64,000 nt of DNA, taken from Bacteroidota bacterium (GTDB lineage Bacteria > Bacteroidota > Bacteroidia > Cytophagales > Cytophagaceae). Location: NCBI GenBank assembly GCA_023428135.1, contig JAEYZG010000004.1, positions 33,641-97,640 of the forward strand, read 5' to 3'. Below, piece by piece: positions 28,589-36,617 of the stretch (within the stretch, counting starts at the first letter, position 1; the number at the start of each line of letters is the position of its first letter). The position numbers and the translations under genes are program-made. The notes below the pieces were generated by a model. That model had not been told where the DNA came from and ran no database searches. It saw only the letters and a list, made by a program, of their open reading frames with translations.

Positions 28589-29047
28589 TTATTTTTTCAA
28601 CACAATGGACCCACTGATGATATCATGAATTGCCCTCTTTTCTCTATTTCCAGTCACTGTAAAAAATGATATCCAACCTAATACACCTTTTACGAATGAA
28701 CGAATGATGGCCCTCGGAACAGACAATTTCCTTTCCTTCTCGCTAAAACAGATAACTTTTAATCCCATAACCTTATGACCCAATGTACCTGCTGTTAATG
28801 AAGTTAAAATCGGATCATATAAAAACAACATAAAAATCAAAATGAATCCGCGCACTGAATCAGGAATTTCTCCCAAAATATCTAAAATATAGCTTGCTAA
28901 TATGAAGACAATCAAGATTACTATACTATCAACAACTATAGCCTGTATTCTGGTTACTAAACTTGGATATTCCAAATTATTAGTTGAGACAACATTTTTG
29001 TCTGACACCGAATTGCTATCGGAACTTTGTTCAATTAAATTTTCCAT
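28589..29047 (-). CDS. RDD family membrane protein
   Basis: 152 residues. After about 30 polar residues comes the RDD pattern: PSLVTRIQAIVVDSIVILIVFILASYIL (Arg and Asp in the first helix), a second hydrophobic helix (GFILIFMLFLYDPI), the TAGTLGHKVMGLKV block that follows it in RDD proteins, and a third segment (VKGVLGWISFFTV). RDD proteins sit in the inner membrane; some are proposed Na+/H+ transporters, most are uncharacterised. Stands alone on the minus strand. Confidence 0.82.
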   Translation of the reverse strand: MENLIEQSSDSNSVSDKNVVSTNNLEYPSLVTRIQAIVVDSIVILIVFILASYILDILGEIPDSVRGFILIFMLFLYDPILTSLTAGTLGHKVMGLKVICFSEKERKLSVPRAIIRSFVKGVLGWISFFTVTGNREKRAIHDIISGSIVLKK

Positions 29048-29122
29048 AATTAAATAACTAAAAATATAAAATAAACCTAATAAACTATGCTATTACAATT
29101 TCAGATTCAAATAACAACTTAC

Positions 29123-29587
29123 CTAAAGCATTTTATTCAGCACCTCTTCCAGTCTGTCCAGATTTTCTTCATTCTTATCTGTAACAAAACCTTTCAGCTT
29201 ATTGCATTCTTCCTGAGTCTTAAAGATCATCCTGAAATATACTTTCGTTTCACTTACCGAGATTTCCTCAAAGGTTGCCTGTATCTGAAACTTTGGCTGG
29301 GAAATATGATTCAATATAATCAGCCCAGGTTCTTCAATTTTCACAAAAACACTTTCATTAGGATAGTCCTTGTTATCCGGACCATGCATCACAAATGACC
29401 ATTTCCCCCCAGGATGGAAATTAAATTCATTAAATGCATTGGTAAAACCATGAGGGCCCCACCATTTCTTCAAATGTTCAGGATTGGACCAGGCTTTAAA
29501 AACCTGCTCTCTGGATGCTTTTACAATTCTTGTATTTAATACATCTCTGTCCGGAGAAGATACGTATGTTTCCAGTAATTCAGTCAT
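29123..29587 (-). CDS. SRPBCC/AHSA1-like domain protein
   Basis: 154 residues with AHSA1-type START-like features: RIVKASREQVFKAWSNPEHLKKWWGPHGFTN near the start, FHPGGKWSFVMHGPDNKDYPNESVFVKIEEP in the middle, and a final amphipathic helix (EENLDRLEEVLNKML). These motifs are standard for the Activator-of-Hsp90-ATPase-1-like family in bacteria, whose ligands are mostly unknown. Monocistronic by position. Confidence 0.88.
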   Translation of the reverse strand: MTELLETYVSSPDRDVLNTRIVKASREQVFKAWSNPEHLKKWWGPHGFTNAFNEFNFHPGGKWSFVMHGPDNKDYPNESVFVKIEEPGLIILNHISQPKFQIQATFEEISVSETKVYFRMIFKTQEECNKLKGFVTDKNEENLDRLEEVLNKML

Positions 29588-29902
29588 GATTTTTTTGTAA
29601 AAAGTTATGTGAATTTAATCCAAAAACTGGTAAATGAATTATTGAATTGACCTAAAAATATCCTATTCAAAACCGTTTATAAAAAAGTGGGCTAAGGGAG
29701 AGCAATATTTCATCATACATAGAAGCAAAAACATTTTTTAGATCTGAAGTAAAAAGTCAAATAAGATACAGAAAGTCAGAATTAAGTGCAGACAGCAATT
29801 CATTAAAAAATCTAAAATTTCAGAGAATAAAAGTGACTTCAAAAGAATTTCTGATTATAAAATATTTCTTATCATTACGTCCCAAAAGTAATTGACAGAA
29901 AA
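29588..29902. other. Divergent intergenic region, nothing recognised
   Basis: 315 bp between the divergent AHSA1-like (-) and acidic-tail (+) genes. AT-rich. No inverted repeat, small ORF with a good start, or full TAnnTTTG promoter box was seen, although both promoters must lie here. Confidence 0.4.
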
Positions 29903-30424
29903 ATGGATCTTATATCAAAGTTGTTAAAACCCTTTATTGGAAAGCCTTTAACAGTGATCATCAATGATGAAGATGAAAACCTGCATGTATTCGACTGGTC
30001 TAAATTAGAAAAAGAACATTATAAGATTATTGCAAAGACTAATGGAATGACAGACGCCCAAAGGAATGATTTTCTAAGTCATAATGGGAGCGACCTTATG
30101 GACATATATGATTACTACATGGATGAAGATTGTATTGAAAAAGTGGAGAACAAACAATGGCTTCCATTTGGAATACTAGGTCTTCCTCACAACATAGACA
30201 GTTATGCAGAAATGGATCATGCTGGTCTCCTTTTGCTGGACGTGAGTGAATATGAAGAAAACCCCTCTGTTGTTTTATATCTGGACTCTGAAGCAGAAAC
30301 TATCGCAGACACCTTTGAAGAGCTTGAGATTGCAGAAACGGATGAAGACGAAGATGAGGACGATTTTGATGAGGACGATGACTTTGATGAAGAGGATTTG
30401 GATGATGAAGATGGAGGAATTTAA
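29903..30424 (+). CDS. Hypothetical protein with strongly acidic C-terminal tail
   Basis: 173 residues, cytosolic. The first 140 residues form a small alpha/beta domain with WLPFGILGLPHNID, AGLLLLDVSEY and SVVLYLDSEAETIADTFEEL; that order (a Trp motif, a strand ending in Asp, then an F-E-E-L helix) recalls SMI1/KNR4 (SUKH) proteins, but this is only a weak resemblance. The last 30 residues are almost entirely Asp and Glu (about 146-173). Such tails often bind basic proteins or metal, or mimic nucleic acid. No partner gene is adjacent; the AAA+ ATPase gene follows 381 bp later with a terminator in between. Function unknown. Confidence 0.7.
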   Translation: MDLISKLLKPFIGKPLTVIINDEDENLHVFDWSKLEKEHYKIIAKTNGMTDAQRNDFLSHNGSDLMDIYDYYMDEDCIEKVENKQWLPFGILGLPHNIDSYAEMDHAGLLLLDVSEYEENPSVVLYLDSEAETIADTFEELEIAETDEDEDEDDFDEDDDFDEEDLDDEDGGI

Positions 30425-30805
30425 CCAAAAATTAAACTTTTAGAGTAGCCTGGTGAATCTCAATTCATCAGGTATTTCTTATTATTCAGTTTTTAAAAAT
30501 TTATTCTTTAATACGTGTGCTGTCACTATAAATTCAATTGATATTATCTTCAATTAAGTCCTTAACCTTATTTCAAGATGTTTTTTTACACCCAAAGTAT
30601 TCCTTGAGCCGGTAGCGTAAAATCTTTCTCTTTTGCTTCAACTAGTGCAGTTAAAAGGTCACTATGGAAAGTTGCAAATATCCCGATGAAATTACTTGTA
30701 TTATCCTTTTCGAAAAGTATTTTTCGCTAATGGATATAGTTTTTCTAATAATATTTTAACTAAATTTATTGAGTTCAGCATATAGCTAATTTTTAAAACA
30801 CTTTT
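30425..30805. other. Intergenic region upstream of the AAA+ gene
   Basis: 381 bp between two plus-strand genes. It starts with an intrinsic-terminator-like hairpin (30449-30472). Beyond that I see only AT-rich sequence and a 31-codon open frame at about 30664-30759 without support. Confidence 0.4.
30449..30472 (+). terminator. Intrinsic terminator after the acidic-tail gene
   Basis: CCTGGTGAAT, four-base loop, ATTCATCAGG: a 10-bp stem with one G-T pair, followed by TATTTCTTATT. It lies 25 bp after the stop at 30424. Confidence 0.6.
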
Positions 30806-32167
30806 ATGAGTATTCCAAGCATTGCGGGAAAAAGCAAACCACAGGTGGTATTGAATTGTGAGGTTCTTGAAAAGGAACTAATGTGGTTTAAAACTTTTAT
30901 AGAATATAGGGTTCGCAGGCAAATAGGAGAGTCAGTAGCAGAAGTCTGTTTTCCTGAACCTCCAGAGCTGGAAGAGCGGACTTCCTTTTATGTGAATTTT
31001 ATAAAGCATTTCAATTTAAATTTTAATGAACGAGTGCTTGTACTTCTGGCATTGGCTCCACATCTGAAGCCTAATATTCTGGATGCTTTTTTCACTAAAA
31101 ATTCTGACGGAAGAATATTTACCGAATTCGGTGGAAAAATCAGTCCGGCAAATAAGTTTCTTCCAACAGCAGAAACCTTCATCTTCCTCATTGCAGGAAA
31201 TGATTTATACCAGAGATTAAAAGCTATTGACATATTCAAGCCCTCTTCAAGATTGAGATTTGACAATATCATCAGTTTCATACCTGAATCCGAAGATTCT
31301 TTTTTAGATACAGAAATCAAAATTACTCAGGAGCAGCTTTCCTATATTCTTTCCGGAGAAGGATACAAACCAAATTTCAACAGTTCCTTTCCTGCCACAC
31401 TTTTAAAGACGGGTATGAGTTGGGATGATCTGATCATTGCTCCTGAAGTATTGGAGGAAATCAATGAGATAACAGCATGGCTCAGACATGGGGATGATTT
31501 ATTAATGAATTATGGTCTTGGAAAGACCATTAAAAGAGGTTACAGAACCTTATTCTACGGGCCTCCGGGAACAGGTAAAACACTTACAGCATCTTTACTA
31601 GGCAAAACCAATAAACTGGATGTATACAGGATTGACTTGTCAATGGTCGTTTCCAAGTACATTGGTGAGACGGAGAAGAACCTTGCAAATATCTTTGACC
31701 TTGCTGAAAATAAAAACTGGATATTATTTTTTGATGAAGCAGATGCCTTGTTTGGCAAAAGAACACAGACAAAGGATGCCAAAGACAGGTATGCGAATCA
31801 GGAAGTTTCTTATCTTCTACAAAGAATAGAAGACTTCCCTGGTGTAGTTATTCTGGCTACCAATCTCAAATCAAACATAGATGATGCTTTTTCAAGACGT
31901 TTTCAGTCTATGATATACTTCCCCATGCCAAGCCCGGAACTGAGACTGAAGCTTTGGGAAAATGCTTTTACAGATAAGTTTGAGCTAAGTAAAAAAATCG
32001 ATTTAAGAAAAATAGCTAATGAATATGAGCTTGCCGGTGGTGCAATTATAAATGTAGTGCGCTATTGTGCATTAATGGCATTAAACAGAGGCTCCAATCT
32101 GATCACTTCAGAAGACCTGATCAATGGGATAAGGAAGGAGTTTAGGAAAGATGGAAGGACGTCGTAA
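30806..32167 (+). CDS. AAA+ ATPase, contractile-injection-system-associated type
   Basis: 453 residues. The N-terminal 200 residues are family-specific (FKTFIEYRVRRQIGE, ERVLVLLALAPHLKPNILDAFF). The C-terminal AAA+ module has Walker A GPPGTGKT (about 252-259), Walker B ILFFDEADALFGKR (about 305-318), sensor 1 VVILATNLKSN, and an arginine-finger pair in DDAFSRRFQ (about 367-368). The same two-part layout is known in ATPases encoded with extracellular contractile injection systems (Afp15/Pvc15-like), which help assemble or recycle the particle. No sheath, tube, baseplate or spike gene is in this window, so this is an orphan copy or works with a locus elsewhere. It converges on the HTH-ImmA/PIN pair. 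Confidence 0.8.
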   Translation: MSIPSIAGKSKPQVVLNCEVLEKELMWFKTFIEYRVRRQIGESVAEVCFPEPPELEERTSFYVNFIKHFNLNFNERVLVLLALAPHLKPNILDAFFTKNSDGRIFTEFGGKISPANKFLPTAETFIFLIAGNDLYQRLKAIDIFKPSSRLRFDNIISFIPESEDSFLDTEIKITQEQLSYILSGEGYKPNFNSSFPATLLKTGMSWDDLIIAPEVLEEINEITAWLRHGDDLLMNYGLGKTIKRGYRTLFYGPPGTGKTLTASLLGKTNKLDVYRIDLSMVVSKYIGETEKNLANIFDLAENKNWILFFDEADALFGKRTQTKDAKDRYANQEVSYLLQRIEDFPGVVILATNLKSNIDDAFSRRFQSMIYFPMPSPELRLKLWENAFTDKFELSKKIDLRKIANEYELAGGAIINVVRYCALMALNRGSNLITSEDLINGIRKEFRKDGRTS

Positions 32168-32203
32168 GGGGGAGACTAAACATGAAAATTCTCTAGATTC
32201 TTC

Positions 32204-32707
32204 TTAAACTACTTTGCAACTAAACTGAATATTTAACTCTTCAACGAAAAGAAAGTCATTAATCCACCTTATGCCCATATTGTCACATACATTGGGGATT
32301 TTAATTTTATTAGTCTTGGCAATAACCTTCTCTTCTTTGGTTACAACAACAGCATTTTCATTTAGTGCATGTGCTATTACCCAAGGATCGGCTAAAGATC
32401 TTGCTTTAGTATTATCCACCAATTTTATATGATCGGGATTAAATGAATAGATCGCTTGTAAACACCTGGTAACAGGCTCATCAATTTTTCTTATTGGAAT
32501 ACTACTACTTTTTAACCAATCTGACAATTCATCTTCAGTTCTAATTATCTCCTCTCGAACAATTTCAGGAATAAAAATTTTACCCTGAGTGCCAATTTCA
32601 TTCAATACTCTCCAATAATCCGGACAAATTCTTGGAGAGTAATATTTCTGCCAAGCTTGAATTAATACATTGGCATCTAAGCAATAAATATTTGTTTTTA
32701 AATTCAC
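32204..32707 (-). CDS. PIN-like DUF4411 family protein, putative toxin
   Basis: 167 residues with PIN-domain acidic residues: Asp11 in YCLDANVLIQAW, Glu residues in IVREEIIRTEDEL (about 52-60), and Asp107 in ARSLADPWVIAHAL, followed by NAVVVTKE. This fits the DUF4411 group of PIN-like ribonucleases often paired with an HTH-ImmA/IrrE protein. The gene starts with GTG inside the stop codon of the upstream gene (GTGA overlap, 32704-32707), so translation is coupled. It probably acts as the RNA-cleaving partner of a toxin-antitoxin-type module; activity is inferred. Confidence 0.82.
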   Translation of the reverse strand: MNLKTNIYCLDANVLIQAWQKYYSPRICPDYWRVLNEIGTQGKIFIPEIVREEIIRTEDELSDWLKSSSIPIRKIDEPVTRCLQAIYSFNPDHIKLVDNTKARSLADPWVIAHALNENAVVVTKEEKVIAKTNKIKIPNVCDNMGIRWINDFLFVEELNIQFSCKVV

Positions 32708-33876
32708 GAATACAGCTGGGATTCTAATGATGAGAATTTATTTATAGGAGTGTTCAACAAAAAACTCGCTTGTGTAGGCTCAACACTTCCACTACGGAAT
32801 GCATCTAAAACAATTTGGGTAAACAGTCTACTGTTCTTATTCAATCTCAACAAATAAGGATTTGGCCCTCCTTCTCTTTCCTTTTGTTTGGCTTTTTTTT
32901 CTTCCTCTCTTTTTAAAAATAACTTATACTCTAAATCAGCTTCTTTTCTTAGCTTCTGATATAATTTAGCATCTATCAAATTAAGATTCAATGCTCTGAC
33001 TAAAAAGGAGAAAGAACTAACTCCTAAACTCTTCGATATTTTAAATATATCCTTGGAATTACTAAAAACAACTTTATCAAGAGTTATCATATAGCTTAAC
33101 GGCATTAAAGCATTAGCCGCAACATCATTGCAAAAAAGTTCAACAGGGTGAAATTTATCCTTACTTTTTAAGTCTGCCTCTATTTCATTAGAAAGTCCAG
33201 TCTCTGCTATCCAGATATGCGCTAATTCATGGACTAGTGTAAAAAGTTGAGCGGAATTCCAATCATCTGAATTAATAAAAATGAATGGAGCATATGGATC
33301 AGCAATTGCAAAACCCTGAATTTCTTCTGAATCAAGCTTTAGTTTCGAATGGATAAAACTAGTCCTTGATATAAAAATACCATTTGCCTCCGTCTTTTCA
33401 ATCCACTCCCTAATTGGATTTTCTGTTTTATACCTTAAAGGATCAATTTTTAATGTAGCTAAAATATCATTAGCAACTATTTCTGCCTTATCTGCAATGG
33501 AAAATTTTCCTACGAATGAAAGCTTTTCTTCTTTATTCTCTTCATTGACCTCCTTAATCCATGATTGCTTTTGTTGAATCTCTCTAATAATAAAAATTGA
33601 GCTTGTACTTAAGTTTTTTGCACCTGCTTTTCTATAATCTTGCAAGGGCTGAAAATCTTTAGGAATTTCTGGTAAAAATAGCAATGCAAAAGGTCTCTTG
33701 TAGGCTTTGGCAAGAGTTTGAGCTTGTCTTATTGTAGGTTGACTGGTTCCATCCTCCCATTCCTTTAATCTTTCTATTGAAACCGGTATTTTACTGGCAG
33801 CTGCTTCTTCTGAAATCTTTGCTGATTCCCTAGCCCATTTAAGTACCTTTGGTGTTATGTAAGCTTTGTCTGCCAT
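32704..33876 (-). CDS. XRE-type HTH protein with ImmA/IrrE metallopeptidase domain
   Basis: 390 residues. Residues about 7-65 form an XRE-like helix-turn-helix (VLKWARESAKISEEAAASKI, RLKEWEDGTSQPTIRQAQTLA). The ImmA/IrrE (COG2856) zinc-peptidase domain carries HELAH (216-220) in LFTLVHELAHIW and a downstream ELFCNDVAANALMP that supplies the third ligand (about Glu246). A long basic C-terminal helix follows (KREEEKKAKQKEREGG). Such proteins act as antitoxins/repressors that control their own operon and may cleave regulators. Overlaps the PIN-like gene by 4 bp; a -7 box lies just upstream. Confidence 0.88.
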   Translation of the reverse strand: MADKAYITPKVLKWARESAKISEEAAASKIPVSIERLKEWEDGTSQPTIRQAQTLAKAYKRPFALLFLPEIPKDFQPLQDYRKAGAKNLSTSSIFIIREIQQKQSWIKEVNEENKEEKLSFVGKFSIADKAEIVANDILATLKIDPLRYKTENPIREWIEKTEANGIFISRTSFIHSKLKLDSEEIQGFAIADPYAPFIFINSDDWNSAQLFTLVHELAHIWIAETGLSNEIEADLKSKDKFHPVELFCNDVAANALMPLSYMITLDKVVFSNSKDIFKISKSLGVSSFSFLVRALNLNLIDAKLYQKLRKEADLEYKLFLKREEEKKAKQKEREGGPNPYLLRLNKNSRLFTQIVLDAFRSGSVEPTQASFLLNTPINKFSSLESQLYS

Positions 33877-33891
33877 TTTAACAAAAATACA

Positions 33892-33899
33892 AAATAAAA
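33892..33899 (-). promoter_or_regulatory. Candidate -7 box for the HTH-ImmA/PIN operon
   Basis: TATTTTTG on the minus strand, a full TAnnTTTG match, giving a predicted transcript start about 10 bp ahead of the ATG at 33876. The -33 element is not clear. Confidence 0.4.
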
Positions 33900-34069
33900 G
33901 GAATTATGGTTTTACTAACCGAAAGAAACTAATCTGATAATCCTGACATTCAAACTCATAACAATATAATTACTAAAATTATCATCAAAAAACACTTTTC
34001 TTAAAAATTTACGATAAAAAAGTCTCGCCTCCTAGTAAAAATTACCTCTGCCTTATTATTATTCATTCC

Positions 34070-34633
34070 TCAATGATGAAACCCTGAAACCCCACCAGAT
34101 ACTACAAACTTCATTACCTCTGAGCTTGGGGCTTGAACGATGGTAATGTTTTCTTTCGGTACTATATATAGGTTACCTGAGATATTATAAGAGTGAGGAA
34201 AATATACTGCTACTTTACCCGGAAGATTGATTACATTAAGGTCTGTCTGTGTAATGAAGCCTAATCTGTAAAAATCAAAATCCTTGTTCACCTTTACCAT
34301 TACAGGCTGGCTAAATTTTTTCTTATCTCCCACAAATGCGCCCACCACATCTTTGGTAGAGGAATAGATCAGATTGATAAGGGGAAGCTTGTACAAAAAG
34401 TTTTCGAAAACAGTGAATGCTGGCTTGGCAATAAGCGTAGAGCCGAGATAACCTATCATCGTAACAACGGTAACAACGATAACAATTCCCAATCCTGGAA
34501 AAAGATGGGTCTCAAACAAAGAGGGAACAAAGTTATCCACCCACCGGATGAATACTACTAATACATAAACCGTAAAAAACAGTGGTATTACAAACAGTAA
34601 ACCTTGCAGGAAGTATCTAAGAAATTTTTTCAT
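34070..34633 (-). CDS. DUF502 family membrane protein
   Basis: 187 residues with two N-terminal transmembrane segments (about 5-27, FLQGLLFVIPLFFTVYVLVVFI, and about 48-68, GIVIVVTVVTMIGYLGSTL). A soluble part follows with the DUF502 blocks PLINLIYSSTKDVVGAF and VMVKVN, then VAVYFPHSYNISGNLYIVP. Start, length and motifs fit DUF502 proteins, whose function is unknown. It lies 4 bp after ispH and completes the cmk-ispH-DUF502 operon. Confidence 0.88.
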   Translation of the reverse strand: MKKFLRYFLQGLLFVIPLFFTVYVLVVFIRWVDNFVPSLFETHLFPGLGIVIVVTVVTMIGYLGSTLIAKPAFTVFENFLYKLPLINLIYSSTKDVVGAFVGDKKKFSQPVMVKVNKDFDFYRLGFITQTDLNVINLPGKVAVYFPHSYNISGNLYIVPKENITIVQAPSSEVMKFVVSGGVSGFHH

Positions 34634-34637
34634 AAGG

Positions 34638-35534
34638 TCAGGAAGCTGTTCCTGTCTCAGCGAATATATTTTTTATAAAGGCGGCCACATTTTCCATAAG
34701 CCACATTGGAGTCGAGGTTGCTCCGCATATTCCGACAGAATCTGTAGCCTTAAACCAGTTGGGATCCAGTTCAAGTTCGTTTTCCACAAAATAGCTTTTC
34801 TCGTTTTCGGCTTTACATACGGAATATAATGCTTTTCCGTTTGAGCTTTTTTTCCCGCTGACAAACACTATTACATCATGTTCCTTAGAAAACTTCTGCA
34901 ACTGAGGTTCTCTATTTGACACCTGACGGCAAATGCTGTCATTGTAATCGTAGTTAACTACTTCTGCCTCCTTTTGTTCCTTCATTTTTTCTTCAATAAG
35001 GGCAGAGATCCTATAAAAACCTTTGGTACTTTTTGTTGTCTGACTGAAGAGTGTTACAGGACGGTTAAAATCTATCTTTTCAAGATCCTCTTCTTTGGTA
35101 ACAACTATGGCTTTATCTTTTGTTTGTCCAGTTAAACCTACCACTTCAGCATGACCTTCCTGACCATAAATGACAATCTGGCCGTCCACTTCTTCCATTT
35201 TATCAAATGCTGACTTGACTCTGTTTTGAAGCTTTAAAACAACAGGGCAAGAAGCATCAACCAATTCAATATTATTATTAAGTGCAAGCTGGTACGTCTC
35301 CGGAGGTTCACCATGAGCTCTGATAAGGACTTTGCAGTCACGCAGCTCTTTTAACTGCTCACGGTTAATAACTTTTAGTCCCTTTTTGGTGAGGCGGTCC
35401 ACCTCCATTGCATTGTGTACGATATCTCCCAGGCAATAGAGTTCTCCTCCCTGATCCATTTCATCTTCAGCCATCTGGATGGCAAATTCGACTCCAAAAC
35501 AATAGCCTGAATTTTTATCTATCGTAACGTTCAT
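34638..35534 (-). CDS. ispH: 4-hydroxy-3-methylbut-2-enyl diphosphate reductase
   Basis: 298 residues. It catalyses the last step of the MEP isoprenoid pathway, reducing HMBPP to IPP and DMAPP with a 4Fe-4S cluster. Conserved cluster cysteines are seen in GYCFGVEFAI (Cys12), VDASCPVVLKL, and NDSICRQVSNREPQL. Substrate-binding His residues occur in GDIVHNAMEVDRL and IRAHGEPPE, and Glu/Ser/Asn groups in GQEGHAEVVGLTGQT and GKKSSNGKALY. The C-terminal GICGATSTPMWLMENV is the usual closing motif. It is between cmk (5 bp upstream) and a DUF502 gene (4 bp downstream), all co-directional. Confidence 0.95.
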   Translation of the reverse strand: MNVTIDKNSGYCFGVEFAIQMAEDEMDQGGELYCLGDIVHNAMEVDRLTKKGLKVINREQLKELRDCKVLIRAHGEPPETYQLALNNNIELVDASCPVVLKLQNRVKSAFDKMEEVDGQIVIYGQEGHAEVVGLTGQTKDKAIVVTKEEDLEKIDFNRPVTLFSQTTKSTKGFYRISALIEEKMKEQKEAEVVNYDYNDSICRQVSNREPQLQKFSKEHDVIVFVSGKKSSNGKALYSVCKAENEKSYFVENELELDPNWFKATDSVGICGATSTPMWLMENVAAFIKNIFAETGTAS

Positions 35535-35539
35535 GTTTT

Positions 35540-36244
35540 TTAACTTATGATAATCGAGTTATGGCTTTCAATCATTTTTCCAACTGAAAGATTAATCACA
35601 AAATCGACCTGTTCATCTACGGTCATGTGAGTGGTATCCAGCACGTAAGCTTCTTCCGCTTTCTTCAACGGGCCTTCTTCCCTGGTAGTATCAAGATGGT
35701 CTCTTTTTGCTATATTTTCAATGATATCTTCGATCCCGACCACCTGCTTTTTTTCCAATAACTCCTGCTGGCGACGAAATGCTCTTACATGCATATCTGC
35801 CTGCATAAAAATCTTCAATTCAGCTGTTGGGAAAACGGCTGTTCCGATATCTCTTCCATCCATGACCAGACCTTTCTTCTTTCCCATTTTCTGCTGAAGA
35901 GCCACCATGTACTTTCTTACTTCCTTAATGGCACTTACTTCGCTTACATTTTCAGAAATATACATTTTGCGGATTTCATCTTCCACATTTAATCCATTCA
36001 AGTAAGTATCACTCCTGTTGGTTTTAGGATTGAATACAAAAGTAATGTGGATGTTTTCCAGAGCTTTGTGAATTGCCTTCGGGTCAGTGATATTTACATA
36101 GTGATCGTGAAAATACAAGGTGGTTGCTCTGTACATGGCACCTGTATCGATATAGGCATATCCTAATTTGGAAGCAACTATCTTAGCCGTAGTGCTTTTA
36201 CCACAAGCAGAGTACCCATCTATTGCTATGATAATTTTCTTCAT
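35540..36244 (-). CDS. cmk: (d)CMP kinase
   Basis: 234 residues. It phosphorylates CMP/dCMP with ATP. The P-loop GYSACGKST (10-18) is followed by GYAYIDTGAMYRATTLYF, the typical Cmk block. VMDGRDIGTAVFP (nucleotide base recognition), AVRAFRRQQE-like lid residues (MHVRAFRRQQELLEK) and IAKRDHLDTTREEGPLKKAEEAYVLDTT all match Cmk. First gene of the cmk-ispH-DUF502 operon. Length agrees with the family. Confidence 0.95.
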   Translation of the reverse strand: MKKIIIAIDGYSACGKSTTAKIVASKLGYAYIDTGAMYRATTLYFHDHYVNITDPKAIHKALENIHITFVFNPKTNRSDTYLNGLNVEDEIRKMYISENVSEVSAIKEVRKYMVALQQKMGKKKGLVMDGRDIGTAVFPTAELKIFMQADMHVRAFRRQQELLEKKQVVGIEDIIENIAKRDHLDTTREEGPLKKAEEAYVLDTTHMTVDEQVDFVINLSVGKMIESHNSIIIS

Positions 36245-36617
36245 TTAGTAAATATAAAGTATTGTAATCACTAAGCAAATAGAATTTACCGGTGTTTTTT
36301 TACCTATGCCTTAACAGTAACCTATTTCCATTTTCAACAATTTTTAGAGGATTTGAGCTTAAGGGCTCCACTCTTACAACAACCTGATTATTAGAATATT
36401 TACAATTACACCTGCAGTAAATATTAGGTAGATATCTGAAAGTTTTCTCCTATTAGGTTGATTATTTTGTCGTTCTTTTTACGAAATAATAAAACGAAAT
36501 CATACACTTGGAAATAGGGAGTAGCTTAGTATAAATTGAAGGGTTAAATAAATCGGGGATAAAAAATTAATAGGAAGTCCCGGATCAATCCGAGACTTCC
36601 ATTAAAATTACAGAACT
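36245..36617. other. Intergenic region between T9SS gene end and cmk
   Basis: 373 bp upstream of cmk. It contains the intrinsic terminator of the 875-residue T9SS gene (36558-36600). No other structure, repeat or small ORF was recognised, and no full TAnnTTTG box is obvious near cmk. Confidence 0.4.
36558..36600 (-). terminator. Intrinsic terminator of the 875-residue T9SS gene
   Basis: GGAAGTC(c)CGGAT / ATCCG(a)GACTTCC stem (36573-36600) with a 4-base loop, followed on the minus strand by TATTAATTTTTT. It begins 17 bp after the stop at 36618. Confidence 0.75.

Noticed and set aside
30664..30759. 31-codon ATG frame ahead of the AAA+ gene
   Set aside because: No signal, no ribosome site, no terminator and no recognisable sequence.
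32168..32203. Possible terminator between the convergent AAA+ and PIN-like genes
   Set aside because: Only 36 bp with a few complementary bases (GAGA/TCTC) and no T-run; not convincing.
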